From NCBI GenBank assembly GCA_001600495.1, contig BCKE01000059.1, positions 35,493 to 99,492 of the forward strand: a stretch of DNA of 64,000 nucleotides, given 5' to 3'. Both the position numbers and the translations under genes were made by a program. Each line of letters begins with the position of its first letter. The stretch's first letter is position 1. The DNA comes from Pilasporangium apinafurcum. Its lineage: Eukaryota > Oomycota > Peronosporomycetes > Pythiales > Pythiaceae. Shown here one piece after another: positions 52,686 through 64,000 of the stretch. The notes beneath the pieces were generated by a model. It saw nothing but the letters and a program-made list of their open reading frames with translations. It did not search any database and was not told where the DNA came from.

Positions 52686-55393
52686 TTACCCGAGTTTCGC
52701 TAGTTTTTGCTTCTGACGGGATCGGAAAACATCGTGCGCGGGTCGCTTGCTCAAAACTCCTGGACCATCCTGCCCGTCTGCGTTGTCGTCGTGCCCATTT
52801 CTCTCGGCTTCGGCGGCTTGCTGTTGAAGTTGTTGTTGATGCTGCATTGCAAGTTGCTGCTGCATCTGTTGCTGCTGTCGCTGTTGTTCCATCAGCTCAA
52901 TTTGCGATCGTGGTGGAAAGTCAACGAGTAGCATGGCTCTGAAAATGTGTTCAACGTCTGCAATGGGGCCATTCCACGGCAAATTCAGCGGCAACATTTG
53001 CGCAAATCCCTTCAAAAACTCTGGAATTGGTGGACCAGGAATGGGTCTGATACAGAGGGTTAGCAGTCGTTAGATACAATCCAACGAAATAATACAACGC
53101 GCGAGCAACTTACTTGTCAACGTCGAATCCTGTACTTCCATTCTCAGTTGCACTGGTTCCTACTCCCCCGGAACCGAACGCTGAATCTCCATTCTGCTCC
53201 TTAAAATCTTCTGCAGCATCTCCTCCAGACCGTTTAGACGCACGATACATGTCCAAGAAGGACTGATCACTCTTGGCCGGCGGCTTTAAATCCAAAAAGG
53301 AGTAGCGATGGGCAATGCTCAGCAAACCCTTCATCTCGATGAATGGAGCATCGGGGAATGCCAAAGCCCGGCGAGCCTCCACTTTCGCGACTGTCGCTAA
53401 ATCACCCCCGCTGGACACCATCGTGTGTTCAAAATCTACGTATCGGTCCCAAATTGGTCGCGACACTTCGACAGGCATCACTGCCAACACTTTTTCGAAC
53501 AGTGGTCGCATATCTACAACAGTGATTTGTAAGTGACAGAATTCTATCAACATCTATAAAGCATGAGGCAAATAAGGACAGACACGTACTGTTGTCATCG
53601 TTCAGGTGACCTAGGAAATCCAAATAGCACAACACATAGGCTGGCTCCTGAATGTACTTCTTCAGCCCCAGCTCGAAGATTTTAAGCGCAATCTCTTTCC
53701 CTTGGTCTGAACTGTCGCTATAAAACTCTAGCAATGCTGATATAGCAAAAACAGCGTATACATGAGGTGTTTAAAAATCAAAATAATCACCTCATAATCA
53801 TTTCCTTGAGATCTTTTACCTGAAGCAGCAAACACGTGGTACGTGCACGCACCCTCACGTTCATCCTTCCTTGCCCGTTTGAACAAATTACGTGCTTCAT
53901 TCAGTCCTTTCGCACCATATGCACGTCGTGCAAACCGTTGATATGTCACGTACGCCAGTGCAGAGACGTGCTCCTTCAATACGTTCTCATAAACGGCTTT
54001 CGCAGCAGCGATATCCCCATGAAGCTCATGATGGTCTGCAAACGCGAAGTGGAGAAAACTTGAATCAGGAATCGCGTCCAGCGCGCGCTCAAACACACTC
54101 GTGGCAGCGTCATGGTCGTTTGTCTCGTTCTCGTAGGCTGCATATTGGTACCAGGCTTCTGGGTAATGCCGTTTCACACTCACAAACAGTTCCAATGTGA
54201 ACCGCATGCGCGATTTGTGTCGAATTCCATCTAGTCGCTCAGGATTTTCCATTTCAAATGCGAGAATCTTTTGCCAATCCTCCATTTGCGCCGTATCTGC
54301 TTTGGAGCTCGTGGCTGGGATAGCAAGCGCATTGATGTTGACATGATCGTAAAGTTTCTTCCGATCCTTCAATACTGCTCGAGCTGCATCAAATTTCTGT
54401 CGGAAAATTTTGAAAAAGTTTTGCGCCAGCGCTTCGTTGTTGGGGATGGAACGTTCGAATTTCTCATAATCGCGCCAGATCGCGTCCATATTGTGCAGCG
54501 GCACCATCACCGCGCGATGGAAAAGCTTCCGGACGTTTAAAAATGCCTGCGGGTCCGGATCTTCCTGTACAAACATGAGGTACGCCTGCCAGATCGGCGC
54601 GGCGTGGATGGACCCACCAACACGTTCGATCGCGAGTTCAAAAGCATCACACATGAGCTGTCGCGCCTGGACTATCGCTTCCTGATCCTTTGAATCAACC
54701 GCTACGTCCACCTTGACGACTTTCGTAAAATTAAGATAGAACCGCCAGAGGTCGACATTCGGACAACGGATCTGCATGAGCGACTTCTTGATGATCTCTT
54801 GCACACGGTCGTAGTTCTTCTCATGCAATTCATGCTCCGCGTACAGCTTCCACCACCGACCCTACCAGCAATAAAACAAAAACTCAGCCCATTCCGGCGT
54901 ACTAATATGCGCACAAATGACTATTTTTAATACGTACAGACGTTGGAAAAAGGTCGAGGAACTTCTCGTAATACGTCCGTGCTTCGACGATAGGCAGCAA
55001 TTGTACTTCGTTCATCAATGCGATCCAGGCGTCCGTGTTCCATTGGTCTTTCTCCACTGCTACCCAGCATCGTTTAAATTTCGGTGACTTTTTAGACCCT
55101 TCATCAGTTGCAGCTTCTACTCCGTTCCCAGGTTGAGTGGCTGAAGCGCTAGGCGTTGGCAACTGACTCCATTCTGCGTCTTCCTCTTCTTCATCTTCGG
55201 CTTCTTCGTCCATCCACGCCTTCTGCTCAATGGATCAATCAGCGTATAAGAACCTCAAACCAGATCAGTACGCAAATATGCACATGGGCAAGCGCATAAA
55301 TACCTTGACTTCGTCACTCTGCGCCGTGACGGTGCTGGCGATGGGCTCATCTTCCTCAGAACTGTCCTCCTTCGCCATGTTGCTCCTGTCCAT
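52686..55393 (-). CDS. CSTF3: cleavage stimulation factor 77-kDa subunit (CstF-77/Rna14)
   Basis: Six exons: 55393-55304, 55222-54938, 54861-53820, 53736-53590, 53513-53114 and 53046-52686, giving 774 aa. HAT (half-TPR) repeats fill residues ~40-560: GRWWKLYAEHELHEKNYDRV, DLWRFYLNFTKVV, WYQYAAYENETND, FLHFAFADHHELHGD and RFARRAYGAKGLNEARNLFK. The splice at 53820/53736 rebuilds ALLEFYSDSSDQGKEIALKI and the next gives HLNDDNNMRPLFEKVL, both matching human CstF-77. The C-terminal region has KPIPGPPIPEFLKGFAQMLP and a Gln-rich stretch, ending basic. In the nucleus the protein scaffolds CstF-50 and CstF-64 for mRNA 3'-end cleavage. Exon 2 may instead start at 55225 (one extra Gln). It is divergent from the next gene (195 bp apart). 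Confidence 0.93.
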
Positions 55394-55588
55394 TTTTGCC
55401 CTAAATCCAAGTGCGCTTGAGTTGTGTAAATACCCTAATACAGCAACTTATCCGTCCAAATAAAGCTATTTTAGTGGTAAAGTTGCTTAATTCGAGTGAT
55501 CTTTAGTAAACTTCTATGATTGGTTGTAATTGCCGTGGCTATCGCTCGTGAAAGGTCACAATCAGCATGTCTATCTTGTCTGAGCGTA

Positions 55589-58500
55589 ATGGGAAGAAAG
55601 CGCGCGCGCGCGAGTGACTGTATCTGTGTTGATTTTGGCCAGGAAGCGGCATTAAATGTTAGTGGTAGCGAACGTCAATGGACGCGCATGTATGGACAGC
55701 ACATGCTTGTATGCACTGAGGTGAATGGACTCCCAGCATACGAAGTTGTAGCTCTTCAGGAACAGCTCCGAGACAGGAAACAATTGCAACTTCCATCAGG
55801 CACACAATTTCCTCCACGATGGCGCCGGCATGAACGCTATGGCGTTACTTGGTCAAAGAAACTTGCAGAGCTTGAAGAAAGGCTGTCGATTGATATCTTT
55901 GACGTCGAGACTGCGAAATTGGAATCATCGATTGTTGTTGATAGTAACATTAAAGAGGTGAAGGATGCATTCACAGATGCCACTGGATCGCATATCGTAC
56001 TTCTGGAGAAGGATAACGCAGATTGCATATGGTGCTATACCACTAGATGTCTGGGTGATACTGCAAAACCCGGCTGGATCATGAAACAATTGCGTAAAGC
56101 AACCGCAAAAGAGCCCAGTTTCAGCGGAGTATGTTGCAGTACTGGACGATTTTTCTCATCTCGAGTGATGGGCGAGTGCTTCAAGTACATCCGTGTGAGC
56201 ATTAGCAGCGAACAGACCGTGAAAGTGGAGATATGGCTGTTAGATTTTGAGATGCAGTGGAACATCATCAACTATTCTTCCACTGTTATGACTGTGAACA
56301 TACCACCTGAACATAGGTCATCACCACCACAACTGCACATGAATTCGAAGTGGAATTGCTGCATACTGACTATTGGGAAGTCTCTTTTTGCACTTCGAGT
56401 GGATAGTGACTTGTGCTTCAATGCTGAAGTTATCAAACCTTTAGTAATGGATCAGCAAGTTCTAGACGCAGTATGGATCGAAAACAGCAACCTGAACGTT
56501 CTTGTAATGCTTCTTGCTCATGGTACGTATAGATTAAATGAATCTTCATTAATTCACACGTTAACTGATTTGATGTGGACAGGACAGATGAATATCGCGT
56601 CGGTGGATTCCAAAGGGCAGATGCAGCCATGGGATATTGAAACACCAACCACCGAATCGAAACGTTTGAGCCTTAGCACATTGCTAGGCAAAGCCGTGCT
56701 TTCAGCGTCTGAGGTAAAAAGACAATCTGTAATTTAAAAAAAGCTTTTGTTTGTTAACAACTATTCTGCGCTGGAATATTTCTGTCGCGTGATGGTAGGT
56801 GTTTTGGATCGCTCCCAATCGAACGATACAAGTAAATTCTAAGACTCACAGCATCACTTTTCGTTTGGAGTTGGTAGACGAAGACTTTGCCAAAACAATC
56901 TCAGACGATGTTTCTCGAAGACGTGATGCCAATGTCCGATCGGACTGTACCAGTGACATTCGAAGATGGCCGCGTAGAGATAATGTGAGGTGTTGTGTGC
57001 GTATTACTATTCTGATTCTGTGCTTTATCGCACTAAGCCACTTCTTATACAATAGCAAAAAGCAGACACCAGTTTTCCGCAGCTTTTAACAGCAAATGGT
57101 TCATTCAAAATGGCGAACCTATGGACTATGTTGCGGATTGCGTTGTATACCAGTCAACATTCGTTTCAAGATATTTTCTTCACTTTGATGTACATGATTT
57201 ATCAACACATGGTCAGACGAACGCAAAGTTTAAGAACATTATTATCCAACAACAGTCAGAACATGCTGGCAGAGTTGGAACTTGTCGAAGTGCTGCTTTC
57301 ACTTACGTTACCAGTAGAAGCAAGCATGTTAAGGCGGTGGAGTTCCAAGATACTTGCCTCTCCTCTTGCTTTTTCGTCTGAGTCCGAAAGGAGAGAATAT
57401 TATCGCAGTGAAATGAATGAGATCTCGTGCTATTTGTGGGAGACGATGAGGGAGAATTGCGGTGCAGATTTTGACGTGATTTCGACAAAATCGGATGCGT
57501 TTGTAGAGGCTTTTTTTTCGTATGTTGTACCTCTACTTCAAAAATGGAAGGCTTTAATTTCTCCAGAGAACCAACAATGCAGCCTTCGGATTGCCTTTTC
57601 CCAGTGGTTAAGTGATGGGAATGTGAGTAAACTTATTTGTGAGGCGCAGAAAGTTCAAGAACGCATGCAAAGTGGGACTGCGAGTAGTGACCGATTTCCT
57701 CTTGATAAACTCCTGCTCTTAATGGTAGCATACGCGATCGTGTGTACGGGTCTTCTCATGGACGTTTACATTGTTGATCTTGAGCACCTCATGATAGTCA
57801 TGGCACTGGAAGAGAAAGCAATATCCAAACAATATTTCCGTTGCTTTCTCATGCCAGTCAAGATTCCACCATCAGATATCGAACCGGTAAATTTCGCAGA
57901 TCCAAGTAACAAATGTCGTTTGAAGGATGCGATAGAGTTTGCCCAGACAGCAAAAGCTCTTCCGCTCCTAGTGAAATTTTGCATCATTAGTGGAAGCGAT
58001 CGTACTTTTGAGTGTTTGAGAGATCTATGCACCCATCAGCAAGACAATGTGCACATGATTGATAACCGTCATTCACTGGAAGAGATGCATCTCCAAATCT
58101 CCGAGTCATATCTGGGAGAAATGATGGCTATTTTGAAGCAACTTCCGATAGTCCGGACATTCAAGTATCCTGCGATGGTAATGACCGTTGATCCACACGC
58201 CGCATTAGCTACGTTTGAAGACATTGTCGAGAGAGCATTTCTTCGATATGGAAATCCTAGGAATGCCCAGCGTGATGATAAAATACCCAGTTGGGAACAC
58301 GGCGAGAAAAAAGATGCGAAAAATGGTTTGTGGTGTTTCTCCAGACATGACAACTACTATCTGGCACGAATCGTAAAATTAAAGGATCATACGCTATGGC
58401 ATCTCCAGCAGATGACAGGGAACAACAGTGACGATCATATCACTGCACTATTTGGAAAATGCTTCCTCACGGCGCTGTTGTCTTCCAAAGATGAACTGAT

Positions 58501-61266
58501 ACAAAAGTTTGTAAACCTAGCACAAGAGACGCTATCAGTCAACTCATCGCAGCGAGCGTCTGATAATTTTCCGTGCAAAAATCCATACGAAACAGATCGT
58601 GGGTGTATGCTTTCATTACGGCTCGAGAAGATTGTTAGGACTTTGGCATTAGTCATGTGGTCGCTTTGGGTTCGAGAGCGCTATACGCTATGTCGCCGTA
58701 GCATCGATCTTGCTAAGCGTCGCGATCCATCGGTAAAATCATCTTCTACAGAAATGACTGTCAAATATTCTTCGCTAATTGGTTCATTAGCCGCGACATC
58801 TGCGATTCAGTTGAATGTATTGAAAGTACTGACTGGTAATGTGGAAGAATTAAGCGCACTACAAATGTCATTATTGGAAGACGCGGCGAGATTTCATCCG
58901 GAGAAAACTGTAGCAGTTATATGCTGGGCCTTCCCGGCGGACAAGATTCCCTCTCGATATTTGAAACGTTACAAGGCCCTTCGTCACATATTGAAAAGGG
59001 AAAATGAATTGGATAAAATGGAGCATCGATTTCAGTTTGTTCAAAGCCAAGCGATGCGCATCATCCGTCGAAGGATTTTGAGCAGTGATCAGCGCCAAGA
59101 AAATGTGGTCTTGACCTCTTCTCCTCTGAGCAGCCCACAAAGTGAACTAAAACACAGTTGGAATATTGAGAGCGATCTATTGACGATATGCTGCTGTGAT
59201 CGCGACTTTCAGTCGTTAGCGTGGGCCTTAATTGGCAAGCATCACCCAGAAGTTCAATTTATCTATACAAGCGCAAGCTCACGACTCTCTCGTACAGTGA
59301 CAGTATCCGAAGCATTGGTACCAAATCAGCCGGCAGATATAAACAGTGTGAACTGTTGTCCACTGGCGGAAATATCTGTCCAAGATAATAAATCAGAACA
59401 TGAATTGATCCGAGAAGAGAAACAAGAGAGAACACTGGATCAAGAGCAAACTGGAACTCTTCCCAAGACGAATTCTCAAGCAGCTGCTATTGTTGCGCGA
59501 CCGGAATATGAAAATGCTACTGATAATGGAACGAATGAAGTTAGAGTACGATCAACTTCCTCGATTGATAAACACTTTAACATTCGCGATCTTGAAGTCC
59601 GACACCACTCTTTCGCAGAATTTAGGAATGAAGATGCGTCTTTTGCGCCCCGAACACAAAAGTACGGGCAACGCAGACAGCATCAAGAGTCGGTTCAAAA
59701 TGTGCTTCGACTTTTCCATTTACGTAAAGCGAACGAACGAAATTTGGATCGGACTTATAGTGAAAGTATTCGTATGGATCATCAAACGGATAGCAACGAA
59801 AACTGCTCGGATTCAAAATCACACCAAAAGAGCGACGAAAGTACGGAACCCAACGAACAAAAACCCGATACGAGTTCTAAGCATGATGACAAGTATATCA
59901 TTGTACAGGCAAGTTCAGAGCTCGAACGCAAGTGCTCTGTGTATCCCTTGCGATATAAGGAGGATCCAAATACAGTAGATTTAAAATTGTTGACAGGTAG
60001 ATCCAACGGACGAAGTACGCCGTTAAAAAGTAAGCAGTTCGTTTTCCGAGAGAAGGAGAAGGCAATCGCGAACGATCAGTTGCCTAATGAATCTATGGTC
60101 CCCCCTGATTTTGCACAATCAGAGATCATTGGTTTCAAGGATGCAAGCACGCAAGCAATTGATGTGGTCTCATATGTTGACGCTGGTAATACGACTAAGG
60201 AACTTGCTCAACCAAGTGCTATGTACAGCGATCCTCATCTACAGAAAAATAATCACAATCAGTTAGAGCATCCGGAAATAATTTTGGAAAAGCAGGAGGC
60301 GATTGAGGAGGTACAACGAGCTACAACAGCGGTTCAGTGCAGATTGGACAATCTAAAGACAGCAAAAACGAAAGAGACTCCTGCGAGTACTCTACTGGGT
60401 AAATTCCCTATCACACTTGATCTGAACGCTTCGGATAAGAAAAAGAAATATCTGCAAGTTGTGCGCTTTACCGATTCAGTAATGATGGAACAGCAGTTTG
60501 CAAGTAATGCACAAACAGAGAAGATTAAGCTGGTCACTTCGACTTTGTTGGATACACTGAAAGAAGATAATGCAGCTGCAGTCGAGCGTGACGATCATGG
60601 AAAGGAGCACACTCAATCGAGTGCTAGAATCGAATCACACCATTCTACATCACAGAATAATAGGATGTTGATACAACAAGCGCGGTATCGAGCACATTTT
60701 CCTTCGACAGCTGCATCGGACAAGCAAGGGTTGCAAATATATGCCAACAGTCCTAGTGGAATGTCTGCTCGATCAGCTCTGCTTGGACTACGTGATGATA
60801 TGGAGAGAATGAAACATCGACTTACAGAACTGGAGGACTGTGCGAACGCTATTGACGAAGATTTCAAAACTTCATACCACGTAAGACGTTGTTTGCTGTG
60901 TAAGTATTTATGAGCGTTGTCAGGTCATCACTGACGTCGTGCTTTTATAATCCATTTAATGACAGAAACTGCAACGAATAGAAAAGGAAAATACAGTGGC
61001 TACTTCGTCGAAGACACGAGTACTTCATCAAATAGACGCTGTGCTCCAGCAGACTGAAGATACTATCGACATTCCACGTAAGGATTTTCCCAGCAATGTG
61101 CTGTCAACAAAAGCAACGGAGGACATGGATGCGGCTAAGTAAGCTGTTCACTTCATCCCAACAAACGGCCATGAGCTTGTGTGTAGACTGACGATCTATT
61201 TGTATTGGAATGTGGAAACATAGAAAATTGCTGGAGCAAATCGAGCGACTCGCGGTTGAAGAATAA
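55589..61266 (+). CDS. very large protein of unknown function, possible N-terminal propeller and helical body
   Basis: Exons 55589-56713, 56844-56984, 57083-60880, 60966-61138 and 61224-61266 give 1,759 aa. All introns are GT-AG (85-130 bp) and in phase. The start MGRKRARASD is the first in-frame ATG. The first ~375 residues look beta-rich (VLLEKDNADCIWCYTT, LHMNSKWNCCILTIGKSLFAL), perhaps WD40-like. Residues ~430-1,130 are helical (IALYTSQHSFQDIFFTLMYM, DKLLLLMVAYAIVCTGLLMD). The last 600 are disordered, ending in short coils (LRDDMERMKHRLTELEDC). I do not recognise it. A large propeller-plus-helix layout recalls ciliary transport proteins, but I see no decisive motif. The 3' end is uncertain: coding-like DNA continues to ~61500 and other splices are possible. 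Confidence 0.6.
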
Positions 61267-61576
61267 TGATCTACTTCAGATTGCGCTATGGCTCAATTGG
61301 ATTTGGATCAGCTCGAAATCCTTTAACATGCTGCCACCATCGTCTGTTTGTGAGAGACCTGCACAAAAAGTACGTTCATCATTCTTTTTACAAGCCAATG
61401 CTCGTGTAACGACATAGTGCAATATTCAACGTACCAAGCAGTCAGCTCCTTCTCTTCCAAAAAGGAGAAAATTAATGCAAGCACTGGCTTGTCCAAGCAA
61501 CGCAGTGTCAACGCTATAGCTCAAAATAGAATGGGTAAGGGCCAAGTCAGAGTCAACCACGCAAGTCTTCATACAT
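61267..61576. other. spacer between convergent genes, may hold an extra exon
   Basis: Frames with SSKSFNMLPPSSVCERPAQ and QSAPSLPKRRKLMQALACPS occur on the plus strand. They could be alternative 3' exons of the preceding gene. I could not join them in phase with certainty. Confidence 0.3.
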
Positions 61577-62453
61577 TTACATACCCTCAATCTCCCATGT
61601 CAGCGTCACCATTTGCTCTTCCAACGCTTCTTTTTCTTGCTGCATCGTCTGCTTTGTGTGATCCATTTGACTCACTTGCTCTTCTAGCTTTGCTATCTGT
61701 TGTCGAAGCTGGTCCAGCGTCTGGGTCTGGGTCTCCAGCGTTGCCTGAATTTCGTCCAACTCCCGCTCTTTGGCCAACAGCTTTCGCTCTCGTTCAACAC
61801 GGACGTGCTGGGCTAACTTGGATCTTTTTGCTGCAGAAATCTGTGGTGTTTCCTGCTTCAACTCGACAGAGTAGGCGAGTTGCTTGGAGTTGAGCCACGA
61901 GTACGAGTTGTCCCAGAAAAGCACGATCATTCCAGGTCCGATGAGCTCTATCTGGCCCTTCACTTGGTGTACGTGACTCTCATAGCGCTGAGACTCTTCC
62001 AACTCCAACATCGTCCCGTCAGCACATATCATCTGAACTAACATTATTAATTTCATCATGCTTTCCGTGAGAACGCTGGTAGCATGAATCCATCTGAATG
62101 AATAAATCAACAAACTCACTTCCAAAATTGATGTCGAAGTCACGAGTGGAGAATGTATAGTAAAGCAGCCCTTTGGGCGCATCCAGTTTAATAGGCAGTT
62201 GGAAGACACTCGCGGCCGCAATAGGCACGTTCGTGCTCTTCCAATGCAAGTCGCTCACTATCCCAGCTGCTGGTGATTTAGAGGACGAAGATAATTGTGA
62301 AATCGATGTTTTCTGGGGCCCATCAATCGACTGCAATAGTTGTTTCCACTCTGGTCGACTGCTGAGCTTCCGCTCACGCGCCTCGTGCTCCTCCACAGCG
62401 CGAAGTTTCTCCTGCACGCGTTCCTTTCGGCGCTCTTTAGCTCTTCGTGTCAT
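61577..62453 (-). CDS. GOLD-domain coiled-coil protein
   Basis: Two exons, 62453-62120 and 62037-61577, giving 264 aa. The 82-bp GT-AG intron is phase 1, and the join gives FDINFGIQMICADGT. A basic helix opens the protein (MTRRAKERRKERVQEKLRAVEE). A GOLD domain covers ~85-180, with LLYYTFSTRDFDINFG, GQIELIGPGMIVLFWDNSYSWL and NSKQLAYSVEL, the family end signature (FDNSYSWxxSKxxxYxV). A long C-terminal coiled coil follows (RERKLLAKERELDEIQATLE, QIAKLEEQVSQMDHTKQTMQ). GOLD domains mediate protein interactions in Golgi and lipid trafficking. There is no signal peptide or membrane segment, so it differs from p24 proteins and is cytosolic. Confidence 0.78.
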
Positions 62454-62806
62454 GCCGATGGAGGATACGTTTGGAACTGAGTCAGAGTAACCCCAGTGGG
62501 TTACACAATAACATTCGGAGGGGTACGTGGCAAAATATTACAAGTTGAAGAGCAATTGTACCGAAATATGGTGGTTCAAAATGTCAAAACACGTCATATT
62601 GAGCCAAAACAGAAATGACCAAATTCATACAGATATATGGAAGGAAACATGCAACCAACTGCGTCTGTATTCATCACACAACTGCCATATGAAAAAATCA
62701 ACAGATTCCGCCATGATATTCATTCTGAGCAAACAAAAGCCCTTCGAAGACTGACACGATGAATTGATCGAGAGAGGCGAAGGTACGAGTCGATTTAGTG
62801 AGTTGT
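62454..62806. other. intergenic
   Basis: AT-rich, between the start of the GOLD gene and the stop of the HhH gene. A plus-strand frame (62527-62754) has no recognisable feature and I leave it out. Confidence 0.35.
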
Positions 62807-63359
62807 CTACTGGAATTCGGCTGCATCATAAATACCAGGTAGCATCGTATTGACCTTTTCGGCGATCGCCATGACAATACCACTACATTAACATATCCAC
62901 ACATCAATTTTTTAGCTGATACAATCAAATATTACCGCGCATATCAAAAAGTGTACCTGCGATAAGCTTGAATTCCTTTGGATTTCAGCCAGAACCAAAA
63001 CGCATCGCAGTGCGCTGCGCAATCGATTAACCCATCTTCATTCTCGTCCGTACTTTCCTGTCAAAAATAAACAGAGATGCGAAGAGATGCATCATCATTT
63101 CTATCAGTATCACGATATTAAATCCAACCTACAACAGCCACAAGCGATCCCAGTAACCCACCTTAAGCATCAGAAATTTGCCAATGAGCTGGAACGTGTT
63201 CTCAACGCGATCGCCATCCTCACCAGCGGCCAGCTTGCCAACCGCCGCCTTGCCGATACCTGGAACTTCCGTGAGATCACCCGTGAGTGGTGCACGCAGG
63301 AAATCAGCGAGCGTGTCCTCTGCAACACGAGATTTCTGAGGATCGTAGCCGTCACTCAT
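62807..63359 (-). CDS. small helix-hairpin-helix (BAF-like) protein
   Basis: Exons 63359-63162, 63057-62957 and 62882-62807 give 124 aa. It starts MSDGYDPQKSR. A helix-hairpin-helix turn reads TEVPGIGKAAVGKLAAGEDG, then FQLIGKFLMLK, CDAFWFWLKSKGIQAYR and SGIVMAIAEKVNTMLPGIYD at the end. The arrangement of a GIG hairpin, an 'LIGKFLxLK' helix and 'FWxWLK' recalls barrier-to-autointegration factor, a DNA-bridging protein. I know similar short proteins in protists and plants but no settled function. DNA binding is likely from the HhH turn (inference). Introns are 104 and 74 bp. Confidence 0.65.
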
Positions 63360-63572
63360 GATGCTTTGTCTTCTCTTCCTGTTTTCTTTCAGTAACTGGA
63401 AAAGCTCAAAATGGGAGGGAAAACTCGAAGCTTTTTTACGAAATGTAAAAAGGATCACACAAATCGTAAAAAATCACGTAAAAAGTATATTTAGCACTTG
63501 ACATTTGCAAAGGTACTCAAAAGACACATGAAAGAATGAATGTGAATGGAGGATAATGCATGTGGATGCATT

Positions 63573-64000
63573 TTACTGTCGCAGGTAATGCGACTTCTTG
63601 CTCTTGCCATAAGAGGATTTCTTGCTGTAATTATCATCAGAATCGCAGGGTTCATCTGAAGATTTGCCGTATGAAGTCTTCACATTCGCAGAGTTGTAGG
63701 AAGAGAAGTCGTAACTAGAGAACTTGGACGGTTTACCAGATGGGCAAGGCGTGTTGGCGCCACTGTTCCAAGTGTTCTTGCCCCACGAAGAGTTCGATGG
63801 CCACTGAGGAGAAGAGTTACCTCCCGATGGGTTTCTTCCCGTGCTTGGGCATGGGGTTTTTTCTGATCCACCTGATGGAGGAGATTGCGTGTTCGGCTTA
63901 GGAGTTGGCTTTCCACCAGAAGGGGTCGAGGTGGTTGGAGCTGGTGTCGCACCATTGTTGCCACTGCTAGTTGGAGCTGGCGATGGAGCTGGCTTTCCAC
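63573..64000 (-). CDS. Ser/Thr/Pro-rich, probably secreted protein (3' part, cut by right edge)
   Basis: An open frame enters from the right edge and ends at TAA 63575-63573, showing ~142 residues. The sequence is low-complexity: GKPAPSPAPTSSGNNGATPA, GGKPTPKPNTQSPPSGG, WPSNSSWGKNTWNSGAN, then Ser/Tyr/Lys-rich KFSSYDFSSYNSANVKTSYG and SKKSSYGKSKKSHYLRQ. Paired TPCPS motifs are visible. Pro/Thr/Ser stretches of this type follow elicitin, cellulose-binding or other extracellular domains in oomycetes and are usually O-glycosylated wall proteins. The N-terminal domain and signal lie outside the window, so the family is unknown. Confidence 0.6.
   Translation of the reverse strand, partial: GKPAPSPAPTSSGNNGATPAPTTSTPSGGKPTPKPNTQSPPSGGSEKTPCPSTGRNPSGGNSSPQWPSNSSWGKNTWNSGANTPCPSGKPSKFSSYDFSSYNSANVKTSYGKSSDEPCDSDDNYSKKSSYGKSKKSHYLRQ

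Noticed and set aside
63680-64000. Minus-strand frame starting MESQLHRQLQL
   Set aside because: It is a shifted frame of the Ser/Thr/Pro-rich gene; the frame with regular PSPAPTSS-type repeats is the better reading.

Overview
The window is nuclear DNA from a gene-dense eukaryote. Most coding regions are interrupted by short GT-AG introns, mostly about 60-130 bp. Many genes lie only tens to a few hundred bases apart on alternating strands. The base composition looks moderately AT-rich. The gene set points to a stramenopile, most likely an oomycete with a compact genome (Albugo-like is a guess): axonemal dynein assembly factor, PX-START protein, plant-style NPL4, C2/EF-hand and EF-hand/VPS13 proteins, and secreted Ser/Thr/Pro-rich protein. 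I assigned exons by hand from reading frame, splice sites and family resemblance. All multi-exon models below close in frame.

Layout. 1-5.9 kb: 5' half of a VPS13-like lipid-transfer protein with EF-hands (minus). 6.3-10.8 kb: DNAAF1/LRRC50 and PEX5 (minus). 10.8-13.4 kb: a gene-poor AT-rich gap. 13.4-15.8 kb: a probably myristoylated PP2C and a two-PDZ protein, convergent. 17-24.6 kb: TnpB-like remnant, proteasome alpha5, small secreted protein, uridine kinase, NPL4, ATAD3. 24.7-26.1 kb: two more TnpB/Fanzor-like remnants next to a LEA-like membrane protein. 27.3-35 kb: acidic protein, kinase relic, coiled-coil protein, C2/EF-hand protein. 35.2-36.7 kb: the largest Fanzor-like relic. 36.9-46 kb: disordered protein, PX-START protein and a protein built of CTFKP repeats. 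46.3-47.2 kb: another Fanzor relic. 47.3-61.3 kb: FANCI-like protein, CstF-77 and a 1,759-residue unknown. 61.6-64 kb: GOLD protein, HhH/BAF-like protein and a secreted protein cut by the right edge.

The genes do not form one pathway. They cover housekeeping (proteasome, mRNA 3'-end formation, ERAD, peroxisome import, mitochondrial ATPase, pyrimidine salvage), DNA crosslink repair, and flagellum assembly, which implies a zoospore-producing or otherwise ciliated organism.

The most unusual content is a set of at least five to six decayed elements encoding TnpB/Fanzor-type RuvC nucleases, the eukaryotic relatives of the RNA-guided TnpB proteins. They sit in four intergenic gaps on both strands. 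They carry recognisable RuvC and zinc-finger motifs, share a 5' end motif, and in two cases a TGTACAACGCGTTGTACA palindrome. All copies seen here are truncated or frameshifted.
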